A stretch of DNA of 12,227 bases, from assembly GCA_003449595.1 (NCBI GenBank), contig DMHB01000333.1:1-12227 (forward strand). The letters run 5' to 3'. How positions within the stretch are numbered: the stretch's first letter is position 1; each line of letters opens with the position of its first letter. Under the pieces are notes generated by a model. It worked only from the letters and a program-made list of their open reading frames with translations. It did not search any database and had not been told where the DNA came from. This stretch comes from Microscillaceae bacterium (GTDB lineage: Bacteria > Bacteroidota > Bacteroidia > Cytophagales > Microscillaceae). Shown in pieces: positions 6,129 to 12,227 of this stretch. A program made the position numbers and the translations under genes.

Positions 6129-8285
6129 ATGTTTGGCAGCCGCTCAAATCAGAAAAAAGCAATAGGGTGGCTTGGAGCAGCGGGCTGGCTTTGCATCCTT
6201 GCCGCGCAAGCCCAAGAGGTTCGCACCTGCGGCTACACTCACTACAACCCGCCCAACGCTTCACAAGTGCAAGCCTTCGAGCAGTGGCTGGATCAAAAAA
6301 TAACTGCTAAATCTGCCAAAAATACCCCTCCCCATCAAGAAGCCGTGTATGTGCTGCCTGTGGTGGTGCACATTATCCACAATGGCGAACCGGTAGGCAC
6401 GGGTACCAACATCAGCGACGCGCAAATTCTTTCCCAAATCCAAGTGCTGAACGAAGACTTCCGCCGCAAAACAGGCACGCCGGGTTTCAATACTACATCC
6501 GTCGGGGCGGATGTGGGCATCGAGTTTGTACTGGCCTCGTTCGACCCGAACGGCCTACCCACCACGGGCATTCGGCGGGTGCAGGGCAGCAAAAACGCGT
6601 GGCAAGTAGCCGACGATGCCGCCCTCAAAGCCCAAAGTTATTGGAACAGCGCCCAATACATCAATATTTGGGTGTGCAACTTGCAAGGGCTGTTGGGCTA
6701 TGCACGCCTGCCCGAATCCAATATCTTGGCGGGCGTTCCGGTTACCCCGCAAAACCCTTTGCTGGACGGCATCGTGATTGGCTTTCAACAATTTGGCCGG
6801 GTGGGCAATGTACGCAATCCCTTCAACCAAGGCCGTAGCCTTACCCACGAAATGGGGCATTATTTGGGCTTGCGCCACATTTGGGGCGACCGGTCGAACT
6901 GCACCGGCACCGATTTTTGCGACGATACCCCGCCCGCCACCGACCCTAACTATGGTTGTCCTTCGTCTGGCAGGACTATTTGCGACCCCAACCAACCCGA
7001 AATGTTTCAAAATTATATGGACTATACCAACGACGCTTGTATGAATATCTTCACCCAAGACCAGCGCCTCCGAATGCGCACTGTGGTTGAAAATAGCCCC
7101 CGCAGGCAGAGTTTGCTTAGTTCTCCGGCCTTTTTACCCCCAGTCAGCAATGGAAATGATGCCGGCATCGAGCAAATTTTACAAGCCCAAACCAATGACT
7201 GCGAGAGCGGGGTAGCGCCTTTGATTCGACTGCGAAATTATGGTAACAAAACTCTTCGGAAGGTAACCATTCAGTACCAACTGGCTAATGCCCCTGCACA
7301 ACAAGTGGTTTGGACAGGCGACTTGCCTACGCTGGGCACTACCAACTTCAGCCTACCCGCTTTTACCAATCAGGCAGGGCGGCGCAACCTACGTATCAGT
7401 ACCTCGCTGCCCAACGACTCTGTCGATGTAAACCAGGCCAACGACACCCGCGAAATCAGCTTGAATACCCTTGTCGTCACGCAATTGCCCCAAGCGTTCG
7501 ACCCTACTCATTTAACCTCTTTGGCAGCCTTGCCCAACGGTTGGGCGGTTCTCAACCCCGACGAAAGTTTTACTTGGGAGTTGGCAACCCTTCCCGACAG
7601 GAAAGCGCTGAATTTGAACTTCTTCAACTATCGAAACATTGGCACGGAGGACTGGCTCACGAGTCCGCCCATCGACCTGCGACAAAGCCAAAGTCCCGTG
7701 TTGCAGTTTGAATATGCCTATGCAGCTTACCAAAACTTCGACAACACCAATCCACAAGACAAACTGCAAATACGCCTTTCGGCAGATTGTGGGCTGCGGT
7801 TTGATACCGTACTTTTCCAAGCTGCCGGAGTCAACTTAGCCACCACCCTTACGCAAGTGAAACAAACTTGGACACCCAGCTCGCCAAGCGACTGGCGCAC
7901 GGTGCAGTTAGACCTTACCCCCTTTGCGGGAAGCAGCTACATCCAAGTTGCTTTTGTAGGCATAAACGACTTTGGCAGCAATCTCTATTTGGGCAAAATC
8001 AGCTTGAAAGACAGCAGCTTTGCGCAAAATACTGCCCAATACTTCTCTATTTTTCCGAACCCCAGCAGCAACGGGCAGTTTTCGGTGGCTTTTAACCTTC
8101 CGCAGGCAGAAGATGTGGTTGTGCAATTGGCAACGCCCGACGGGAAACTGCTGTGGGAACAAACCTTGCCCCAAACGCAACGGCAGATTTATCCCTTCTT
8201 GCTGGCACGCAAACCTACCGGAGTTACCCTGTTGACGGTCAAAGGCAAAACTTTTCGGCAAACCCAACGGGTTTTATTTCCCTAA
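6129..8285 (+). CDS. Secreted zinc metalloprotease, M43 (pappalysin-like), with type IX secretion sorting domain
   Basis: A 718-residue secreted protease. Residues 1-28 form a signal peptide (basic start, hydrophobic core, likely cleavage after AQA, before Gln29). The M43 catalytic domain spans about 70-330: LPVVVHIIH (76-84), the zinc motif HEMGHYLGLRH (240-250, HExxHxxGxxH), a cysteine-rich loop (Cys258, 264, 277, 285) and the Met-turn NYMDYTND (295-302). Next come a CARDB-like beta domain (about 355-445) and a jelly-roll-like domain (about 455-625). The last 80 residues, opening with YFSIFPNPSSNGQF (638-651), look like a type A Por sorting domain, which directs export through the outer membrane and surface attachment or release. 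The start is ATG 6129; the two extra codons upstream need a TTG. It lies 34 bp after the NifU-like gene, but a functional link is unlikely. Confidence 0.93.
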   Translation: MFGSRSNQKKAIGWLGAAGWLCILAAQAQEVRTCGYTHYNPPNASQVQAFEQWLDQKITAKSAKNTPPHQEAVYVLPVVVHIIHNGEPVGTGTNISDAQILSQIQVLNEDFRRKTGTPGFNTTSVGADVGIEFVLASFDPNGLPTTGIRRVQGSKNAWQVADDAALKAQSYWNSAQYINIWVCNLQGLLGYARLPESNILAGVPVTPQNPLLDGIVIGFQQFGRVGNVRNPFNQGRSLTHEMGHYLGLRHIWGDRSNCTGTDFCDDTPPATDPNYGCPSSGRTICDPNQPEMFQNYMDYTNDACMNIFTQDQRLRMRTVVENSPRRQSLLSSPAFLPPVSNGNDAGIEQILQAQTNDCESGVAPLIRLRNYGNKTLRKVTIQYQLANAPAQQVVWTGDLPTLGTTNFSLPAFTNQAGRRNLRISTSLPNDSVDVNQANDTREISLNTLVVTQLPQAFDPTHLTSLAALPNGWAVLNPDESFTWELATLPDRKALNLNFFNYRNIGTEDWLTSPPIDLRQSQSPVLQFEYAYAAYQNFDNTNPQDKLQIRLSADCGLRFDTVLFQAAGVNLATTLTQVKQTWTPSSPSDWRTVQLDLTPFAGSSYIQVAFVGINDFGSNLYLGKISLKDSSFAQNTAQYFSIFPNPSSNGQFSVAFNLPQAEDVVVQLATPDGKLLWEQTLPQTQRQIYPFLLARKPTGVTLLTVKGKTFRQTQRVLFP

Positions 8286-8315
8286 ATACCAAACTCAAAC
8301 AATCGCATTAGGCAG

Positions 8316-8323
8316 TAGGTTTG
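8316..8323 (+). promoter_or_regulatory. -7-like box directly before the FAD oxidoreductase start
   Basis: TAGGTTTG fits TAnnTTTG and ends 6 nt before the ATG at 8330. No TTTG or TTG lies at the expected -33 position, so it is weaker than the other candidates. If real, transcription would start close to the ATG. Confidence 0.3.
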
Positions 8324-8329
8324 TGGGGT

Positions 8330-9796
8330 ATGACAAAATCATACGACGTTGTGGTGATTGGTACCGGAATGGGTAGTTTAACGGCAGCATCCTTATTAGC
8401 CAAAGAAGGGCTGCAAGTGTTGGCCTTAGAGCAAAACTACTTGCCCGGCGGCTGCACCAGTGCCTATTGGCGCAAGGGCTTTGTGTTTGAAAGCGGTGCA
8501 ACTACCTTGGTAGGCTTAGACGAAACAATGCCCCTACGCCACCTGCTCGACACGTTGGGCTTGACCTTAGCCCCCATCCGATTGGGCTTACCGATGCAGG
8601 TTCACCTGAAAGACGGCACGGTGGTAAACCGCTACGAAGACTTAGAGGCTTGGATAGCCGAAGCCGAGCGCGTGTTTGGCGTGCATAACCAACGCCCTTT
8701 TTGGACACTTTGCTACCAGATTAGCCAGTTTGTATGGGAAACCTCGATGAAGCAAACGGCTTTTCCGCCTCGAAACCTACGCGACCTATGGCTTTGCGCT
8801 CGACGCGCCACCTTGAAGCAGTTTCGCTTTGCGCGATATGCCTTCACGACGGTAGAAGACCTGCTGCGAAGGTTTGGCTTATTGAGCAATGCAAGATTTG
8901 TGGAGTTTGTAAACGAGCAACTCTTGATTACCGCCCAAAACTACTTGGCTGAAGTCAATATGTTGTTTGGCGCTACGGCGCTTTGCTACACCAATTTTGG
9001 CAATTATTATATGCCGGGCGGGCTGATCAACTTGGTCAACCCATTGATAGCCTACATCGAAGAAAAGGGCGGCCAAGTACACTTGCGTGAAGGTGTACAA
9101 CAGATTGATTATCAGCAGAATACCTATCAAATCCGCACCAACAAAGACACCTACACAGCGCGGTTTTTGGTGTCGGGCATTCCGCTCAACAATACATTGG
9201 AACTTTATGACAAAGGCTACGGCAAGGCTTACAAACGCCAACTGATGGACTCATCCTTGTTGAACAGTGCTTTTCAGGTGGGCATAGGCTTTGACATACC
9301 GCCCAACCAACCTTGGGAAAGCATTCACCACCAAATCCACCTGCCCGCGCCCCTGCCTCAAATTGGTTCGCACAGTATTTTTGTCAGCCTGAGCCACCCC
9401 GACGACCCCTCGCGCTGCGACCAGCCCAACCAACGGGTAGCTTCGGTCAGCACGCATATTCCGCATCCGGCGCAGACCGTAATCCACGACAAGCAAGCCA
9501 TTGTGCAGTATATTTTAGACTTGTTGATAGAAAAAGGCTTTTTCCGTGCCGAAGACATCGTTTATACACACGCCTCGGCGCAACAATCGTGGCAAAAGTG
9601 GACAGGCCGCGCCTTTGGGTTTGTGGGGGGCTATCCTCAGCTGAAGCGGGTGAAGCCTTGGCAAATGGTCGAAGCACGGTTGGATGGCAAAAAAGCCTAC
9701 CTCTGTGGCGATACAACTTATCCGGGACAAGGCATCCCGGGCACGGTGCTAAGTGGCATCATAGCCGCCGAAAAACTACGCCGCGACTGGCTCTAA
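8330..9796 (+). CDS. FAD-dependent oxidoreductase of the phytoene desaturase / carotenoid isomerase (CrtI/CrtISO) type
   Basis: A 488-residue flavoprotein with an N-terminal FAD-binding Rossmann segment VVVIGTGMGSLTAASLLAKEG (residues 7-27), whose third glycine position is Ser16, and Glu34 for the FAD ribose. LPGGCTSAYWRKGFVFESGA (38-57) is typical of the CrtI/CrtISO/retinol-saturase group. The C-terminal FAD motif YLCGDTTYPGQGIPGTVLSG (457-476) closes the domain. The middle part is the variable substrate region. Family members desaturate, saturate or isomerise polyenes such as carotenoids or retinol; the substrate cannot be told from sequence, and no other carotenoid gene is nearby. The start is ATG 8330; extending to TTG 8321 adds only three residues. 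It follows the protease gene by 44 bp, and its stop codon overlaps that of the convergent tetR gene. Confidence 0.88.
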   Translation: MTKSYDVVVIGTGMGSLTAASLLAKEGLQVLALEQNYLPGGCTSAYWRKGFVFESGATTLVGLDETMPLRHLLDTLGLTLAPIRLGLPMQVHLKDGTVVNRYEDLEAWIAEAERVFGVHNQRPFWTLCYQISQFVWETSMKQTAFPPRNLRDLWLCARRATLKQFRFARYAFTTVEDLLRRFGLLSNARFVEFVNEQLLITAQNYLAEVNMLFGATALCYTNFGNYYMPGGLINLVNPLIAYIEEKGGQVHLREGVQQIDYQQNTYQIRTNKDTYTARFLVSGIPLNNTLELYDKGYGKAYKRQLMDSSLLNSAFQVGIGFDIPPNQPWESIHHQIHLPAPLPQIGSHSIFVSLSHPDDPSRCDQPNQRVASVSTHIPHPAQTVIHDKQAIVQYILDLLIEKGFFRAEDIVYTHASAQQSWQKWTGRAFGFVGGYPQLKRVKPWQMVEARLDGKKAYLCGDTTYPGQGIPGTVLSGIIAAEKLRRDWL

Positions 9797-10425
9797 ACGG
9801 CTGCAGGCTGCCAGCGTTCGCGCCAAGCGTGGTACTCTTCTTTGCCTTTTTCGGTGGTGTAGGGAAGAAAAAGCTCAAACAAAATGATGATGCCGCGTTT
9901 GATTTCACTTTCGTGGAGGGCTTTGCCTTCCATTTCGAGCTTGGGCAGCCAAAAACTCAGAATCAGCCATTCGGCCTCCAGTAAATTGTGGTACGAATCG
10001 AAGGGAATGTCTTGCAAAGTGCCAGATTGAATCAGGTTTTTGACCAATTGTTGTAGCTCGACGAAACGTTTGTTCTTAAATTTTTCGTAGCGAGTGCGCA
10101 AAAGCGGGTCGTTTTTCAACAAACTAACGATTTCGTTGTGGAAAAACCGAAACTCGTACTGGATGCGGAATGTGGCCTCAAAAATTCTTTGAATAAGGGA
10201 CAACGTTTCGGGCGTTTCGACTTCCAAAAAAGCGCTGAGCGAGCTGATTTGGTCGATTTTATCTAAAATAGCCCGAATGATTTCTTCCTTACTTTTGAAG
10301 TGATAATATAAATTGCCGATGCTAATGCCCAAGGCTTCGGCGATGTGGTTGGTACTGACCGATTGCGAGCCTGATTGATTGAAGAGTTCTATCGATTTGT
10401 AAAGTATTTTATCCTTTGTTTTCAT
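9793..10425 (-). CDS. TetR/AcrR-family transcriptional regulator
   Basis: The 210-residue protein has a TetR-type N-terminal DNA-binding domain: KDKILYKSIELFNQSGSQSV followed by the helix-turn-helix TNHIAEALGISIGNLYYHF (25-43) and KSKEEI. The all-helical C-terminal part (about 60-200) would bind a ligand and dimerise, and it looks like the TetR_C form common in Bacteroidota. It is divergent from the 3-hydroxybutyryl-CoA dehydrogenase gene across 88 bp, the usual arrangement for a local repressor. A partial palindrome (10453-10468) over the promoter there is a possible operator. Given the neighbours, an acyl-CoA or lipid-like ligand is plausible but not shown. Its TAG stop (9795-9793) overlaps the TAA stop of the convergent oxidoreductase gene within CTAA. 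Confidence 0.92.
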   Translation of the reverse strand: MKTKDKILYKSIELFNQSGSQSVSTNHIAEALGISIGNLYYHFKSKEEIIRAILDKIDQISSLSAFLEVETPETLSLIQRIFEATFRIQYEFRFFHNEIVSLLKNDPLLRTRYEKFKNKRFVELQQLVKNLIQSGTLQDIPFDSYHNLLEAEWLILSFWLPKLEMEGKALHESEIKRGIIILFELFLPYTTEKGKEEYHAWRERWQPAAV

Positions 10426-10454
10426 TGCTACACCTATGCTTTGCGCTAAATTTG
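10424..10454 (+). promoter_or_regulatory. Candidate promoter for the hbd-SDR operon
   Basis: ATTG (10424-10427) is followed after 19 nt by TAAATTTG (10447-10454), matching TTG / TAnnTTTG. The predicted start of transcription is near 10460, about 54 nt before the hbd ATG. The upstream box overlaps the tetR start codon. I could not find an equally good promoter for tetR. Confidence 0.5.
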
Positions 10455-10468
10455 TATGTTGCCGTACA
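10453..10468. promoter_or_regulatory. Candidate TetR operator
   Basis: TGTATGTTGCCGTACA is an imperfect 16-bp palindrome with TGTA-N8-TACA arms and one further paired position. It begins in the last bases of the -7 box and covers the predicted transcription start of hbd, where a repressor would block transcription. Assignment to the neighbouring TetR is an inference from position. Confidence 0.3.
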
Positions 10469-10513
10469 GATGCCTAATATTGCATCCAAACAGAACAATA
10501 AGCCTTTAAATTT

Positions 10514-11407
10514 ATGAAAAATATTGCAGTAGTAGGTGCTGGCACTATGGGAAATGGCATCGCACATATTTTTGCGCAAAGCGGATTCAAAGTCGTGTTG
10601 ACCGACATCGCCGAGCCTATGCTCGAAAAAGCCTTGGCCAACATCGAACAAAACCTGACCCGACAAGTAGCCAAAGGAGTTTTAGAAGAAGAAGGTAAAT
10701 TGCAAGCCTTGGCCAATCTGACCACCACCACGTCGCTCGAAAAAGCCACCGCCCAAGCACACATCGTGATTGAAGCAGCCTCTGAAAACTTCGATATCAA
10801 AGCCCAAATTTTCAAGCAATTAGACCAAATTTGCCCTCCTGAGACTATTTTGGCCACCAATACTTCTTCTATTTCCATCACCAAAATTGCAGCCGTAACC
10901 CAACGTCCCGACAAGGTAATCGGTATGCACTTTTTCAATCCGGTGCCTGTAATGAAATTGGTCGAGGTGATCAATGGCTATGCCACCAGCGCCGAAACCA
11001 CGCAAACTGTGTTGGAGCTATCGGCCAAGGTAGGCAAAATCGCTACTTCGGTCAACGACTACCCGGGTTTTGTGGCCAACCGCGTTTTGATGCCAATGAT
11101 CAACGAAGCCATTTATGCGCTCTATGAAGGCGTTGGCGGTGTGGAAGAAATAGACACCGTGATGAAACTGGGAATGGCGCACCCAATGGGACCTTTGCAA
11201 TTGGCCGATTTTGTTGGCTTAGACATTTGCCTCAACATCTTGCGTGTGCTGCACGAAGGCTTGGGCAACCCCAAATATGCACCCTGTCCCTTGTTGGTCA
11301 ATATGGTAGAAGCAGGCCATAAAGGCATCAAAACCGGTATGGGTTTCTACGATTATTCCCTTGGCGGGAAAAACTTGGTGGTGGCTGCCCGTTTCAAAAA
11401 AGCTTAA
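10514..11407 (+). CDS. hbd: 3-hydroxybutyryl-CoA dehydrogenase
   Basis: This enzyme interconverts acetoacetyl-CoA and 3-hydroxybutyryl-CoA with NAD(P) in fatty-acid or butyrate metabolism. The 297-residue protein is the stand-alone form. An NAD-binding domain carries GAGTMG (8-13) and Asp31. The conserved catalytic set is present: Ser118 in ATNTSS, His139 in GMHFFNPVP, Glu151 after MKLV and Asn189 in GFVANR. The C-terminal dimerisation domain includes GMAHPMGPLQLADFVGLD (220-237) and KTGMGFYDY (273-281). The length and all key residues fit the family, so it should be active. The ATG at 10514 is set by the Rossmann strand, which starts at residue 2. It heads a two-gene run with the SDR gene and is divergent from tetR, which probably controls it. 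Confidence 0.96.
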   Translation: MKNIAVVGAGTMGNGIAHIFAQSGFKVVLTDIAEPMLEKALANIEQNLTRQVAKGVLEEEGKLQALANLTTTTSLEKATAQAHIVIEAASENFDIKAQIFKQLDQICPPETILATNTSSISITKIAAVTQRPDKVIGMHFFNPVPVMKLVEVINGYATSAETTQTVLELSAKVGKIATSVNDYPGFVANRVLMPMINEAIYALYEGVGGVEEIDTVMKLGMAHPMGPLQLADFVGLDICLNILRVLHEGLGNPKYAPCPLLVNMVEAGHKGIKTGMGFYDYSLGGKNLVVAARFKKA

Positions 11408-11423
11408 AATCCCTTTCAAACCA

Positions 11424-12227
11424 ATGGTTTATACCGACAAAGTTATATTCATCACCGGGGCGGCCAATGGCATTGGGCAATACTTAGCCCAAGCCCTCTA
11501 CCAACGGGGCGCTACTTTGGTGGCTGCCGATGTGCAATTCGATAAGCTACAAGCCCAAGTGCAAGAAAACCAATGGGAAGCACACCGTGCTATGATTGTG
11601 CCTTTGGACGTGTCGAACCTCGAATCGTGGAAAACAGCCTTTGCGCGCACGCTCGAAAAGTTTGGAAAAATAGATGTGATGATCAACGTGGCCGGCATTA
11701 TCCTGCCGGGATTTATCCACCAAACGGCCTTTGAAAACATAGACCGCCACATCGATATCAATCTCAAAGGGGTGATTTATGGCACCAAGTTGGCAGCCGA
11801 GTGGATGGTTTCTCGCCGACAAGGGCAAATTATCAACATTGCTTCGTTGGCCGGACTAACCCCCGGGCGCGGGCTGAATTTGTACTGCGCGTCGAAGTTT
11901 GGCGTGCGCGGATTTAGCCTTTCGGTAGCCCACGAACTGCGCGAACACAATGTTTTTGTATCGGTCGTTTGCCCCGATTTGGTCGATACCGGAATGCTCA
12001 CCACACAGTTGGACTACCACGAAGCCGCTATTACTTTTTCGGGCAACCGCGCCCTAACCGTACCCGAAATTGGAGAAGTCATCATCCGGCAAGCCCTCGA
12101 AAAAAAGCGTTTAGAAGTGGTTTATCCGGCAGGAAGAGGATTTTTAGCCAAACTAAGCGGTTGGTTTCCTTCGCTGGGCGTATCGTGGATTAGCCGAATT
12201 TTGCTGCGCAAAGGATTGCAAAACCAA
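11424..12227 (+). CDS. Short-chain dehydrogenase/reductase (SDR), cut by the window end
   Basis: From the ATG at 11424 the frame stays open for 268 codons to the window edge; only the last residues and the stop are missing, judging by usual SDR length. It is a classical SDR: the cofactor motif TGAANGIG (11-18), Asp36 at the end of the second strand suggesting NAD(H) preference, NVAG (88-91), Asn113, Ser141 in NIASLAG, and the active-site Tyr154-x3-Lys158 in YCASK, followed by PDLVDTG (185-190). The C-terminal part has hydrophobic and basic patches (GWFPSLGVSWISRILLRKG, 247-265) that may contact membrane or lipid substrate. It follows hbd by 16 bp and is almost certainly co-transcribed. The substrate is unknown; a lipid or acyl alcohol/ketone would fit the context. 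Confidence 0.93.
   Translation, partial: MVYTDKVIFITGAANGIGQYLAQALYQRGATLVAADVQFDKLQAQVQENQWEAHRAMIVPLDVSNLESWKTAFARTLEKFGKIDVMINVAGIILPGFIHQTAFENIDRHIDINLKGVIYGTKLAAEWMVSRRQGQIINIASLAGLTPGRGLNLYCASKFGVRGFSLSVAHELREHNVFVSVVCPDLVDTGMLTTQLDYHEAAITFSGNRALTVPEIGEVIIRQALEKKRLEVVYPAGRGFLAKLSGWFPSLGVSWISRILLRKGLQNQ

Noticed and set aside
8296..8323. CAAAC / GTTTG pairing between the protease and FAD oxidoreductase genes
   Set aside because: A 5-bp stem with a long loop and no T tract is not convincing as a terminator.
8879..9241. Long minus-strand frames inside the FAD oxidoreductase and protease genes
   Set aside because: They mirror well-supported plus-strand coding sequence and show no family motifs.
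10487..10494. Minus-strand TCTGTTTG as a tetR promoter -7 box
   Set aside because: It has one mismatch to TAnnTTTG in the key TA and lacks a TTTG about 20 nt upstream.

Overview
The window looks like ordinary chromosome from a member of the Bacteroidota, most likely of the Cytophagales type (inference). Three things support this. A secreted metalloprotease ends in a type IX secretion (Por) sorting domain, which is confined to this phylum. Several intergenic regions carry the Bacteroidota -7 promoter motif TAnnTTTG, in the better cases with a TTTG or TTG about 19-21 nt upstream. Start codons lack recognisable Shine-Dalgarno sequences. I saw no tRNA, rRNA, CRISPR array, insertion sequence or phage gene.

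Layout. Positions 1-281 (minus) hold the N-terminal part of a YicC/YloC-family endoribonuclease, divergent from purQ (362-1048, plus), the glutaminase subunit of FGAM synthase. A 377-bp intergenic stretch follows, with a perfect 16-bp palindrome, and then a class I-like polyphosphate kinase 2 (1426-2277). Convergent to it on the minus strand is a block read in the order lipoprotein of unknown function (3894-4529), nuoD (2612-3874), single-domain rhodanese (2283-2582). The lipoprotein gene is divergent from an Fe-S pair on the plus strand: the Mrp/ApbC-type P-loop carrier (4705-5778) and a small NifU-C-type scaffold (5837-6094). The promoters of this divergent pair appear to face each other. 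Next come a pappalysin-like (M43) secreted protease (6129-8285) and a CrtI/CrtISO-type FAD oxidoreductase (8330-9796). The oxidoreductase ends tail to tail with a TetR regulator (9793-10425), their stop codons overlapping. The regulator is divergent from a 3-hydroxybutyryl-CoA dehydrogenase (10514-11407), which is followed after 16 bp by a short-chain dehydrogenase cut by the window end (11424-12227).

How genes may work together. Mrp plus the NifU-C scaffold make a plausible Fe-S cluster delivery unit, with NuoD's complex I a major Fe-S client next door. The TetR, 3-hydroxyacyl-CoA dehydrogenase and SDR form a small acyl-CoA/redox module that the TetR probably controls. Most of the window is housekeeping or common accessory genes. 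I found no convincing new multi-gene system. The most interesting items are regulatory: the palindrome, the face-to-face promoters, and -7 boxes placed almost on start codons. A further point is that Mrp lacks the usual CxxC.
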